Source: Candidatus Poribacteria bacterium
GTDB taxonomy: Bacteria; Poribacteria; WGA-4E; WGA-3G
Direction: 5' to 3'
DNA: 61,559 bases
NCBI GenBank assembly: GCA_022819945.1
Contig: JAJEGI010000110.1
Location: 1 to 61,559 of the forward strand
Notes under the pieces: generated by a model
What the model saw: the letters and a program-made list of their open reading frames with translations, nothing else
Told to the model about the DNA's origin: nothing
Databases searched by the model: none
Made by a program: the position numbers and the translations under genes
Shown: piece after piece, positions 51,273 to 59,792 of the stretch
How positions within the stretch are numbered: the stretch's first letter is position 1
Layout: each line of letters opens with the position of its first letter

Positions 51273-51302
51273 ATTATAAAAGAAACGTTTAAATATTGTC
51301 AA
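51273..51302 (-). promoter_or_regulatory. promoter of LamG copy 2
   Basis: On the minus strand TTGACA (51297-51302), 18-bp spacer, TATAAT (51273-51278). The spacer differs by one base from the copy 1 promoter. It lies in the 447-bp divergent stretch 51162-51608. Confidence 0.78.
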
Positions 51303-51391
51303 GAAAAATTTGCAGTATAAAACGATTCAGTTCTCTAATCGTTTCGATTTTACGCACAAGATCGCTTCGCTCGACTGAAGGTGAAGTTGGT

Positions 51392-51508
51392 TTGGCAGCA
51401 GCTCTGCGAGATGTGGTATAATTTCACCGAATGTGACATTTGCTCGACTACTCTTGATGTCCCTTGCGGTAAAAATCTTTTGACATACCTTTGTTGCTGT
51501 GTTATGCT
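51392..51508 (+). promoter_or_regulatory. two tandem promoters upstream of the FMN reductase gene
   Basis: P1: TTGGCA (51392-51397), 19-bp spacer, extended -10 TGGTATAAT (TATAAT 51417-51422). P2: TTGACA (51480-51485), 17-bp spacer, TATGCT (51503-51508). P2 gives a leader of about 95 nt to the 51609 ATG. Confidence 0.6.
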
Positions 51509-51608
51509 AAGGAGCAGTTCAGGAAGAACCAAGATGGATCCGCACTGTCTCATTTCTCGCTACAATTGTGTGGTATGTTTAGGGAATTAACGGAAAAGGA
51601 TACCGAAA

Positions 51609-52178
51609 ATGGCACGTACCAATAACCAACCTGTCTATGTTGTTGCTATCTGTGGAAGTCTGCGGGAAGGTAGTTCAACGCATGCGGCACTCCAAATCGC
51701 TCTTGCTGCTGCGAAGGATGCAGGTGCCGAGGTCGAATTGCTTGAACTTGGTGAATATGAACTCGTTTTTCAAGGTTCTGTCGCTAACGAAAGTGACTAT
51801 CCGCCTGGCGTGTTCAAACTCCGAGAAAAGGTGAAACGTGCACACGGTATACTTCTCGGTTCCCCCGAATACCATGGCAGCTTTAGTGGTGTCCTTAAAA
51901 GTGCGCTTGATCTCATGGGCTTTGATGAATTTGAGAATAAGGTTGTCGGACTTGTCGGCGTTTCTGGTGGACGCATGGGTGCAGCCAATGCGCTTTCTAT
52001 GTTACGCACGGTCGGTACAGCACTCCACGCTTGGGTCGTCCCGAAAGACGCATCCATTCCGAATTCATCTCAGGCATTTGATGCTGAGGGTAATCTGCAC
52101 GATCCTGAATTAGCTGCACGTGTCAAAGCCGTAGGTAAACAGGTTACAGAATTCGCGGCACTTCGGAATTCGGCATAA
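51609..52178 (+). CDS. NAD(P)H-dependent FMN reductase (flavodoxin-like)
   Basis: The 189-residue protein has the flavodoxin-like FMN reductase fold: VVAICGSLREGSSTHAAL binds FMN phosphate, followed by GILLGSPEYHGSFSGVLKSALD and VVGLVGVSGGRMGAANAL. Such enzymes supply reduced flavin or reduce quinones and azo compounds. AAAGGA precedes the ATG at good spacing. It is followed by RNase HIII with a 32-bp spacer, possibly one transcript. The physiological acceptor is unknown. Confidence 0.92.
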   Translation: MARTNNQPVYVVAICGSLREGSSTHAALQIALAAAKDAGAEVELLELGEYELVFQGSVANESDYPPGVFKLREKVKRAHGILLGSPEYHGSFSGVLKSALDLMGFDEFENKVVGLVGVSGGRMGAANALSMLRTVGTALHAWVVPKDASIPNSSQAFDAEGNLHDPELAARVKAVGKQVTEFAALRNSA

Positions 52179-52210
52179 ATCCAAAACCACAACGAATTGA
52201 AACGAATTAA

Positions 52211-52927
52211 ATGAACGCAATACATAACTGGAACGCATGGATCGGCACGGACGAGGCAGGTAAAGGTGATTACTTCGGGTCCCTCGTTGTCGCGGCTGTT
52301 TACGTGGATGCTGAATGCCGAGAAACCTTCTCAGATTTAGGAATTACTGATGGGAAAAAGTTATCAAATCGTCGTATCCAAAATCTTGCAGCGTTGATGC
52401 GCTGTGATTATGCCCAGCATATTGTCGTTGTGGAAAAGATGCCTGCTGAATACAATTCCCTTTACACGGCTTTCCGTAGACGCGGGCAAAACTTAAACCA
52501 TCTACTTGCCTCGCTTCATGCTGAGGCGATTCATATATTGGCGAATAGGGTCGGCGCGGCGCATGTCCTTGTTGACAAATTTGCTAAAGATAACCTTATG
52601 AAGCAACAACTCGCCGAACAGGCGAATAACACACTACACTTACAGCGTGGCAGCATGCGCGCCGCGTCTGCGACGCTTGGGATAGAGATTAGACAGGTAA
52701 CAAAGGCGGAACGCGATATCGCAGTCGCTGCAGCCTCTATCATCGCTCGCGATGCATTTTTGACAGGGATGGATAGGTTATCTGAAACATACGAGATGCG
52801 TTTACCGAGGGGCGCGTATCAGGTTGTGGAAGCCGGTAGAGAATTTGTTAAGCTGCACGGAAATGACGCATTACAGAATGTAGCGAAACTCCATTTCAAT
52901 TTGACCGATGCTGTCCGTGCTTTGTAA
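52211..52927 (+). CDS. rnhC: ribonuclease HIII, catalytic domain only
   Basis: RNase HIII cuts the RNA strand of RNA-DNA hybrids. The 238-residue protein has WIGTDEAGKGDYFGSLVVAA, with Asp14 and Glu15. Asp122 lies in VLVDKFA and Glu167 in KAERDIAVAAASIIARD, so the active site is the DEDE type of RNase HIII rather than DEDD of HII. It lacks the N-terminal TBP-like domain (about 80-100 residues) that most HIII enzymes have. The catalytic core starts at residue 10, and there is no upstream in-frame extension with that domain. The ribosome binding site is weak. Confidence 0.9.
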   Translation: MNAIHNWNAWIGTDEAGKGDYFGSLVVAAVYVDAECRETFSDLGITDGKKLSNRRIQNLAALMRCDYAQHIVVVEKMPAEYNSLYTAFRRRGQNLNHLLASLHAEAIHILANRVGAAHVLVDKFAKDNLMKQQLAEQANNTLHLQRGSMRAASATLGIEIRQVTKAERDIAVAAASIIARDAFLTGMDRLSETYEMRLPRGAYQVVEAGREFVKLHGNDALQNVAKLHFNLTDAVRAL

Positions 52928-53000
52928 GCAATATATATCCTTACCAACGTTCTATTACGTTAATCTTTGAAAATTCATTCTTTGTAGCACGAGAGAAATC

Positions 53001-54158
53001 ATGGAAGAATTGTTTAGTATCCATTACGCCGAAGTTGGGCTTAAAGGGAAGAACAGAGTATTTTTTGAAAAACGGCTTGCGAACAACATCAAACTTGCCT
53101 TGCGCGGCACCGGGTATGCTGAAGTCGAGCGACTTCACGATAGGATTCTCGTACATCTTGAGCAACATGCCAATATATCTAAAATTAAGCAACGTTTGGG
53201 GCAAGTCATGGGCATCGCCCATTTTGAACTCTCATGCCGCACCAAAACCGACATCGCATCTATTAAAGATGCAGCACTACGACACATCCAAAATGCTGCT
53301 TGCGAGTCTCTTAAAGTCGAGACAAGGCGAGCGGACAAAACATTTCCATTAACCTCACCAGAGGTTAGTGCGGAGGTCGGGGGGTATCTCATCAAGGAGA
53401 CGGGACTCCGTGCGGATATGCATAATCCCGATGTGGTCTGTTGGGTTAAAATAACGCAGAAAGCAGCCTATATTTCTACAGAAAAAATTCAAGGTATCGG
53501 CGGTTTGCCAGTCGGTGTGAGTGGTAAAGTACTCGTCCTGCTATCGGGTGGAATTGACTCCCCCGTTGCTGCATGGCAGCTGATCAAGCGTGGTGCGAAA
53601 GCCGTTTTTATTCATTTTCATAGTTACCCGTATACCGATAAGGCTTCTTTAGAGAAGGTCATCGAAATTGCTCAGATCTTAGCAGTATCCAACTATCGGA
53701 GCATAATCTATCTCGTTCCATTTGCGGATCTCCAGCAAACCATTGTCGCTTCAACGCCCGCGCCATTCCGGGTTTTGTTGTATCGACGGATGATGACACG
53801 GATCGCAGAGCGCGTCGCCGCCACGGTAGATGCGGAAGCTCTTGTTACAGGTGAAAGTCTTGCACAGGTTGCTTCGCAGACGTTAACGAACCTCCGAGCG
53901 ATTGAAGCGATCGCCGAAATCCCGATCCTGCGTCCACTGATTGGTGAGGACAAGGCTGAAATTATAGCAAAAGCACAGCAGATAGGGACATTTGATGTAT
54001 CTACACGTCCGCATCAAGACTGCTGCTCACTCTTTGTGCCGAAACATCCGGCCACCGGCGCGTCGCTTATTGAATTAGATAATGCAGAATCGGGACTGGA
54101 CATAGACGCATTGGTTGAGGATGCCCTGAATAACCTTGAAAAACAGATAATCGGTTGA
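53001..54158 (+). CDS. thiI: tRNA 4-thiouridine synthase ThiI, short form
   Basis: ThiI adenylates U8 of tRNA for sulfur insertion and can also feed thiamine thiazole synthesis. The 385-residue protein has an N-terminal ferredoxin-like domain (FSIHYAEVGLKGKNRVFFEK) and a THUMP domain (through about 170). The PP-loop pyrophosphatase domain shows VLLSGGIDSPVAAWQLIKRG, EALVTGESLAQVASQTL and PHQDCCSLFVPKHP. The rhodanese tail of E. coli ThiI is absent, as in most Gram-positive and many other ThiI. GAGAG precedes the ATG. Confidence 0.95.
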   Translation: MEELFSIHYAEVGLKGKNRVFFEKRLANNIKLALRGTGYAEVERLHDRILVHLEQHANISKIKQRLGQVMGIAHFELSCRTKTDIASIKDAALRHIQNAACESLKVETRRADKTFPLTSPEVSAEVGGYLIKETGLRADMHNPDVVCWVKITQKAAYISTEKIQGIGGLPVGVSGKVLVLLSGGIDSPVAAWQLIKRGAKAVFIHFHSYPYTDKASLEKVIEIAQILAVSNYRSIIYLVPFADLQQTIVASTPAPFRVLLYRRMMTRIAERVAATVDAEALVTGESLAQVASQTLTNLRAIEAIAEIPILRPLIGEDKAEIIAKAQQIGTFDVSTRPHQDCCSLFVPKHPATGASLIELDNAESGLDIDALVEDALNNLEKQIIG

Positions 54159-54215
54159 ATTTTATTTGACAGCAAATTAGAGGCGCGTCTTCTGTTCACG
54201 GCGCGTATGAGATAA

Positions 54216-55250
54216 ATGGCTTCGGAAAGAATACTGCTGATTCGACTCAGTTCCCTTGGCGATATTGTGCTCACAACACCGGCGATCCGATCCGTCCGTG
54301 CACATTTCCGAGATGCGTATATTGCTATGCTTGTTGCAAAACAATCGGCAGAGGTCCTCCGTGAAAATCCGCATCTCAATGAAATAATTACCTTCGATCG
54401 GCTTGCGAAAAATAAGGATACAGGTGAGATGTTGCGGGTTATCCGTCTTCTGCGTGAACGGAAATTCACGTTGGCTATTGATTTTCAGCGGAAATTTCGC
54501 ACTGAGATGTTAATGTATTTCAGCGGTGCTGCCGAACGTGTCGGTAAGGGTAGACTCTGTACCGTCCGCATCCATGAGCAGGGGAACAAACACGCCACAG
54601 CACACTATTTCGAGTTGTTACATGCAGCGGGTATTCCGGCAGCAGATGCAAGATTGGAACTCTTTCTCTCCGAATCTGAGCGGTTAGATGCGGTGCAACG
54701 GTTTGACACTGCAGGTGTTAACGATGGAGAATTAAAGGTCGGATTTTTTCCGGGGGCGGGCTGGAAGTTGCGCGAATGGATGCCGGATCGCTTCGCTGCT
54801 ATTGGAGACAAACTTGTGGAGCATTTCAACGCTAATGTCTTGATTTTTGGTGGTCCCAGAGAAATGGAGCTTGTGCGGACTGTCGCGAATCTCATGAACG
54901 TTCGCGCTATTCCGTTTGCGGGTAATCTTCAAATTCGACAGTTAGCCGCCTGCATTGAAAGATGCGATCTTTTTCTCACCAACGATACCGGTCCGATGCA
55001 TATTGCCGCGGCAGTCGGAACGCCTACGGTGTCTCTGTTCGGTCCGGGCAATTACATCCGGTTTCAACCGCTCGGAACATTGCATCAAACCATCCGCCAC
55101 GCCGTGCCGTGTAGCCCATGCAAGCAGTTCACGGATAAGTGTAAGGACAATATCTGTATGAAAGGGATTGGTGTAGATGAAGTGTGGGAGTCCGTCTCTC
55201 GCACCCTTCGGGAAGTTTCTGAACTACATCTGAATGAGATACGGACCTAA
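54216..55250 (+). CDS. glycosyltransferase family 9 (heptosyltransferase-like)
   Basis: The 344-residue protein begins RILLIRLSSLGDIVLTTPAI, the hallmark N-terminus of ADP-heptose:LPS heptosyltransferases. The C-terminal half has VGFFPGAGWKLREWMPDRFA, NVLIFGGPREMELV and LFLTNDTGPMHIAAAVGTPT with SLFGPG, the nucleotide-sugar site. A cluster of Cys (CSPCKQFTDKCKDNICMKGI) is typical of the family. It would add heptose or a similar sugar to the LPS inner core at the inner membrane, consistent with the lpt genes elsewhere in the window. Its 3' end overlaps the CPBP gene by 27 bp on the opposite strand. Confidence 0.9.
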   Translation: MASERILLIRLSSLGDIVLTTPAIRSVRAHFRDAYIAMLVAKQSAEVLRENPHLNEIITFDRLAKNKDTGEMLRVIRLLRERKFTLAIDFQRKFRTEMLMYFSGAAERVGKGRLCTVRIHEQGNKHATAHYFELLHAAGIPAADARLELFLSESERLDAVQRFDTAGVNDGELKVGFFPGAGWKLREWMPDRFAAIGDKLVEHFNANVLIFGGPREMELVRTVANLMNVRAIPFAGNLQIRQLAACIERCDLFLTNDTGPMHIAAAVGTPTVSLFGPGNYIRFQPLGTLHQTIRHAVPCSPCKQFTDKCKDNICMKGIGVDEVWESVSRTLREVSELHLNEIRT

Positions 55251-56039
55251 ACCCATCATACCGAGATTGAGGATTCCATGAGCAAGTATACAACTCTCTA
55301 AACCATATTTTTTGAAAAGGAATCCAAATGCTATTCCGATAGGAAAAATCTGTGCAATTTTCACCCATTCTGGCGCGAGCATATTCACATGAGCAAGGGC
55401 CCAGAGTCCTGAAGTTAAAACGACTGCCACCCAATATTTATCTCCATTGAGTCGAAATTGCTTTGCCAAATAGTTCTGAATACCGAGTCGGAAGACTATT
55501 TCTTCGCTAAACGCAAATGCTAAAACAACAAGCGCGAGCAATACCGATGGCTCATCACTAATTCCCAATTTAGCTCCTTGGCTCTCGGATAATTGTTTCA
55601 TAGCATCCGATATATGTGGAGAAGTCAATTTAAACAGAATAACAGAAAACAGTATAGCTCCAATGGCCGTTCCGATTATGGTGAGAATGTAGTTTCGACT
55701 CGTAAACGTTTCAAAATCATCAGTTTTACCAGAGAACTTTTTTATCAATGGAATCTCTACAATTCCGAGCATCGAACAATAATAGATTCCCATGCAGGTG
55801 AATACTAAGGTTCTCACAAAAACAATCGCATCCGCTATGAGCAATTGATACCAAGGCGTGACTTCAAAGAAATTTGGAATCAACGCGACAACGGCAATCT
55901 CAAAAGCGAGGAGGATAATGGCAAACAAAACACCATATTTCACATAAATATTAATTTTTTTTCTATACCGAATACTATTTACAAGAAATATGATAGTTAA
56001 AATGAGTATCAGAATCCCGTAAATAAGAGAGAGTATCAT
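55224..56039 (-). CDS. CPBP-family intramembrane metalloprotease
   Basis: The 271-residue protein has about seven to eight membrane segments. It carries the CPBP/Abi motifs: motif 1 FAFSEEIVFRLG (EExxxR), motif 2 LWALAHVNML (F/WxxxH) and motif 3 CILAHGILNLG (HxxxN-type). These form the Zn-site of Rce1-like proteases that process prenylated proteins or bacteriocin-related peptides. GGAGGAG precedes the ATG. It is not next to a bacteriocin gene. The N-terminal third is variable and hydrophobic. Confidence 0.88.
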   Translation of the reverse strand: MILSLIYGILILILTIIFLVNSIRYRKKINIYVKYGVLFAIILLAFEIAVVALIPNFFEVTPWYQLLIADAIVFVRTLVFTCMGIYYCSMLGIVEIPLIKKFSGKTDDFETFTSRNYILTIIGTAIGAILFSVILFKLTSPHISDAMKQLSESQGAKLGISDEPSVLLALVVLAFAFSEEIVFRLGIQNYLAKQFRLNGDKYWVAVVLTSGLWALAHVNMLAPEWVKIAQIFPIGIAFGFLFKKYGLESCILAHGILNLGMMGLGPYLIQM

Positions 56040-56111
56040 TTAAATCTCCTCCGGGGTTGTCTAACGACCAAAGTATCGCAGTAAAGTTACAACAAGAGCT
56101 AAACGAATGCT

Positions 56112-57185
56112 TTATCCGCATGCCGCCTCAAAGACGCGTAGATGGTTTTCGCCGAGTACTTTTCTTATATCGTTATCGGAATAACCGCGTTCGCTCAGTC
56201 CTTCCGCTATTTTGATGAACTCACTGGCATCCTTGAGGAGATCTCCGCCGCCATCAAAGTCCGAACCGATCCCGACATGGTCGATGCCCGCGATGTCGAT
56301 TGCGTAGGCGATATGGTTAAGCAACTGTGCCAGAGGTGGCATTTTTTTCCAACCGTCTATCGTAATAAATCCGGGAACAAAGGTGATACCGACAACACCA
56401 CCGTTCGCCGCTAACGCTTTCAGTTGTTCGTTGCTCAGGTTCCGTGAGTGACGGCACAATGTCTTGCAGTTGCTATGCGATGCAATAACAGGGTGTTCCG
56501 AGATTTCAAGGACATCCCAAAATCCACGTTCACTGATATGTGAGACATCAACGAGCATTCCTAAGCGGTTCATCTCTTTGACTAATGCCATACCGAACCG
56601 TGTCAAGCCACCACCCATATCCTCTTCATCGTTTCCCGTTGATGCCCACGTGTTTAGGTTATGGGTTAAGCCAATTGAACGGACCCCCAGCAGATAGAGT
56701 GAGCGTAGTATATTCAGACTCCGTTCAACTGCCTCGCTGTTTTCGATGACAAGAATTGCAGCAAGTTTGCCGGCTGCCTTTGCTTCACGAATATCATTTG
56801 CATTCCGAGCGATGCAGATGTCGTCGGCGTTTGCTGTCACTTCTTCGTTGAACCAACCGAACGCATCTAAGGCATAAGCGAGATGGTTTTTCCACGCGCG
56901 CGTCACGTCAACAGCAAAGAAGGCAGCATCAACGCCACCTTGCCGCATTTTCGGGATGTTGAGTTGAATCCCGATGGCTTTCTCTTCCGGCGGTACGGGA
57001 CCGCGGAGATAAGCAATGGTCCCAGTCGGTTCCATTGGATTTCGGACATTTTCGTCAGCAAAACTCACGTTGCCTCGACGGATATGCGCGACGATGGCAT
57101 CGTTGTGCGAATCAATCACGAGTGCTTGCTCGTGCAGTTCCGCGATTCGCTTATCTGATTGTGTCTGTGTATTTTTTTGTTCCAT
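56112..57185 (-). CDS. membrane dipeptidase (peptidase M19 family)
   Basis: The 357-residue protein matches renal-dipeptidase-like metallopeptidases: ALVIDSHNDAIVAHIRRG, with the first His-x-Asp-type pair, LAAILVIENSEAVERSL, MLVDVSHISERGFWDVLEIS, HPVIASHSNCKTLCRHSRNL and DHVGIGSDFDGGG. These carry the binuclear Zn ligands. No signal peptide is visible, so despite the name it would be cytoplasmic, acting on dipeptides including D-amino-acid-containing ones. TGAGGATT precedes the ATG, and an 11-bp spacer to the upstream dehydrogenase gene suggests cotranscription. Confidence 0.93.
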   Translation of the reverse strand: MEQKNTQTQSDKRIAELHEQALVIDSHNDAIVAHIRRGNVSFADENVRNPMEPTGTIAYLRGPVPPEEKAIGIQLNIPKMRQGGVDAAFFAVDVTRAWKNHLAYALDAFGWFNEEVTANADDICIARNANDIREAKAAGKLAAILVIENSEAVERSLNILRSLYLLGVRSIGLTHNLNTWASTGNDEEDMGGGLTRFGMALVKEMNRLGMLVDVSHISERGFWDVLEISEHPVIASHSNCKTLCRHSRNLSNEQLKALAANGGVVGITFVPGFITIDGWKKMPPLAQLLNHIAYAIDIAGIDHVGIGSDFDGGGDLLKDASEFIKIAEGLSERGYSDNDIRKVLGENHLRVFEAACG

Positions 57186-57196
57186 AATCCTCAGGC

Positions 57197-58228
57197 TTAA
57201 TTGAATACCGTTTGTATCGTTCGTTCGGCTATATCAGGCGTAATCTGTAGCGTCGTCGCAACGGTATGAGGGAGGTTATGTTGCGCGACGTATTCTGATA
57301 AATTGATAAGCGTTTCAATAATTGCTTCAGGAGCAACAGCGGGTGGACGGTAGTTAATCTGTAAACACTCCAGTGCATGCCGATACTGCATCCAGGGTTG
57401 CGATTGCAGCGCAGCCATCAGCAAGATACCGAGTCCTACCAGTTCACCGTGTAAAACATTTCCACTACTTGTGGATGTTAAATGGTTCTCAATAGCATAG
57501 GTAAAATAGTGTTCGCTGCCTTCTTCGACACGACTATGCCCACATAAGTTGCAGAGCTGCACCTCTATACAGAGGAGGTCAAATAGTAGTTTCAAGCCGT
57601 CAGGCGTGCCGCTGCCGATTTCTCGTGCATTTTCCAGAAGTGTTTGGAGGAGTGTCTCTGCTATGTTAACTGTTTGTGGTGTAAGCCGCTGATTGGGTGG
57701 GTTTGCCCGCATCTTCTCCGCTTCCTGCCAATCCCAGAGTGCTGTCGCGATTGACAACACATCTGCGGCACCACTTGCCCGCATTGCAGCGGGTGCTTTG
57801 CATAATATATCCATATCTACGATAACAGTATCAGGTGTTTTCGTCTGGAGATACCGGACACATCCGTTTTCTCTAATGCCTGTTGCGTCGGTGAGAAAAG
57901 CGTCTGTTGATAAAATAGTTGGGAGTGCGATAAGGGGCAATCCATTTGCCGCTGCAACGTACTTAGCGGTATCAATGGTCAGTCCGCCACCGATTCCGTA
58001 AACCACTTCACCTTCACACGCTTCAGCGATTGCAGCCATAACTGTGTCTGTATTCCCGTCAACATAGATAAATTGACGAGGATTTATATCAATGCCTTTG
58101 ACCGCTTTCCATGCCGGCTCCGTTGTCAAGACGACTGCGTCCCGTTGTTCCTTAATATTAGCAAACGCGCACTGCACTATACTCGGGAGTCGTCGAATTT
58201 TTTCCTCAGAACAATCCACTAACAACAT
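57197..58228 (-). CDS. glycerol-1-phosphate dehydrogenase-like enzyme (AraM/EgsA type)
   Basis: The 343-residue protein is from the metal-dependent glycerol-dehydrogenase/dehydroquinate-synthase-like superfamily. NAD-binding and metal-site motifs are VVYGIGGGLTIDTAKYVA, LPTILSTDAFLTDATGI, MRASGAADVLSIATALWDW, CGHSRVEEGSEHYFTYAIE and SSGNVLHGELVGLGILLM, which supply the Asp and two His metal ligands. The EEGSEHYF and HGE pattern is characteristic of sn-glycerol-1-phosphate dehydrogenases. Their product, G1P, is the archaeal lipid backbone; bacterial AraM also makes G1P. Glycerol dehydrogenase is the alternative. AGAGG precedes the ATG. It sits between the TolB-like and dipeptidase genes. Confidence 0.8.
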   Translation of the reverse strand: MLLVDCSEEKIRRLPSIVQCAFANIKEQRDAVVLTTEPAWKAVKGIDINPRQFIYVDGNTDTVMAAIAEACEGEVVYGIGGGLTIDTAKYVAAANGLPLIALPTILSTDAFLTDATGIRENGCVRYLQTKTPDTVIVDMDILCKAPAAMRASGAADVLSIATALWDWQEAEKMRANPPNQRLTPQTVNIAETLLQTLLENAREIGSGTPDGLKLLFDLLCIEVQLCNLCGHSRVEEGSEHYFTYAIENHLTSTSSGNVLHGELVGLGILLMAALQSQPWMQYRHALECLQINYRPPAVAPEAIIETLINLSEYVAQHNLPHTVATTLQITPDIAERTIQTVFN

Positions 58229-58259
58229 CAGAAACCTCTTATCGGGTTCAAATGGTTCT

Positions 58260-59420
58260 CTACTTCAGCCGTGACGATAAGTCCACGATATATATCTGTC
58301 GAGATCCTTCATGAACGGAGTCGAAGGTAATCGTTTTTCCATCTGGTGCCCAACGCGGATGTAAATCGCATCGGATATCTCCGGTGAATTTTGCTTCGTG
58401 ATGGAATTCGCCTAAGACAATTTTTCGATTTTCAGCGATATTATAAACCATCAATTGTGCGAGTCGTTCGGGATCTCGAGGGTATGTGTCGCACAGGAGC
58501 CACTGTCGGTCGGGCGAAAATGAAGCGTGTCCATCGTTGGGTAGTATCGCGCGCCCGATCGGCGTAAAGTCGCGCCTTCCATCCGTAAATTCAACAAATC
58601 CCATTTTACCGAGGATATCTGAAGATACAAGAATCTGCGTGGGTGTCCGCCAATCAAAATGTGACACACGATAACCGAACGGAATTTGCATTTCCAAATC
58701 AGAGCCGTCAGGATTCACTGTCCAGAGCGAAGTGTAAAATCTTGTTTCCTGACGCACGCGGCAAAAAAATAGGAGTCGCGTGCCATCCGTGTTAAACAGG
58801 ACATGATTGAACCAGGTCCGTTTTCCTACCACACGTTCATCGGCACTTGCTCGGATAACATCGGCGATAGAAAGTACAAGTTTAGAACTTCCATCTTGGA
58901 GGTTAAGTTGATATAAACCATCTTCCTCGGGTTGCGCCTCAACATTGTCAGATTTGCTGTGCGTAGCGTATCCAACAACGGCGCGACAGTGCGCCATCCG
59001 TCCATAATTCAAACCAATCGCGTGCGGGGCGGTTGGTGACACGGCAGCAATTGCGCCTTGGATAGTGCGCACTGTCCCTGTAATTGGGTTAAAGGCACGT
59101 GATACAAGCGTACCGTTCGTCCAATCGTTAAACGTAAATTCCGCGTCAACACCATCACTGTCATCTGTTGCGATGTTACCTATCCAATGCATCATACTGC
59201 CCTGCTGGAGGTTAAAAGCGGAAGTCTTCGCGTATGGGATAAATTGATGCGTGTCCCGATCAACAAGTCCGACGGTCGCCATATCTTCAGGCAAAGGTCG
59301 ATGCGTATGAAAATCTGTCTCTAATGCGAGATGATATTTTGATGTACGATCCCACGGATTTATACCGTAATATCCGAAAAAATGGTGCTTTGCCCCGATA
59401 GACAGTTTCTGTATATCCAT
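58260..59420 (-). CDS. TolB/PD40-propeller protein, oligogalacturonate lyase-like
   Basis: The 386-residue protein is a beta-propeller with repeats such as FNTDGTRLLFFCR, HASFSPDRQWLLCDTYPRD and HPRWAPDGKTITFDS. The N-terminus GAKHHFFGYYGINPWDRTSK and several His residues match a group related to oligogalacturonate lyase (pectate degradation) and TolB. There is no signal peptide, so it is predicted cytoplasmic. The activity is uncertain because the lyase metal-binding His set was not checked residue by residue. It appears to be the first gene of a run with the dehydrogenase (31-bp spacer) and dipeptidase genes. Confidence 0.75.
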   Translation of the reverse strand: MDIQKLSIGAKHHFFGYYGINPWDRTSKYHLALETDFHTHRPLPEDMATVGLVDRDTHQFIPYAKTSAFNLQQGSMMHWIGNIATDDSDGVDAEFTFNDWTNGTLVSRAFNPITGTVRTIQGAIAAVSPTAPHAIGLNYGRMAHCRAVVGYATHSKSDNVEAQPEEDGLYQLNLQDGSSKLVLSIADVIRASADERVVGKRTWFNHVLFNTDGTRLLFFCRVRQETRFYTSLWTVNPDGSDLEMQIPFGYRVSHFDWRTPTQILVSSDILGKMGFVEFTDGRRDFTPIGRAILPNDGHASFSPDRQWLLCDTYPRDPERLAQLMVYNIAENRKIVLGEFHHEAKFTGDIRCDLHPRWAPDGKTITFDSVHEGSRQIYIVDLSSRLK

Positions 59421-59532
59421 GTATACTTTTTATTTTTGGTTACCGCGTAAGGATAAGCGGTGTTCGGAACTTGTTTGCTTATAGACTCGAAGATCCTTCT
59501 AATTTGACCTAAGGTTGCAGGTTCAGTGGTAA

Positions 59533-59562
59533 TTAATTTGATTTATTGATTGAATTATAGCA
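59533..59562. promoter_or_regulatory. candidate overlapping divergent promoters
   Basis: In the 372-bp gene-free stretch 59421-59792 the minus strand has an extended -10, TGCTATAAT (59554-59562), reading toward the 59420 gene. The plus strand has TTAATT (59533-59538), 17-bp spacer, TATAGC (59556-59561), reading toward the phosphatase. Both are weak at -35. I see nothing else in this stretch. Confidence 0.35.
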
Positions 59563-59792
59563 CAATTGGAATATTAAGACATTAAGTCAATGCAGCCTTT
59601 TACTGAATTCGAGAGTCCGAAATATTTCACTACGTGCGAATTTTGAAACCGCAATCGGGCTTTCATCGTTTTACTTGTTGACATTCCGAAAAAGGATCGG
59701 TGGTTTTCTGAACAAATTTGGCACCTTACCTGAATATAGCCCGCGAGAAGCCTTTTTGTATTCTTAACCACAAGGGACCCGGACACAAAAAA

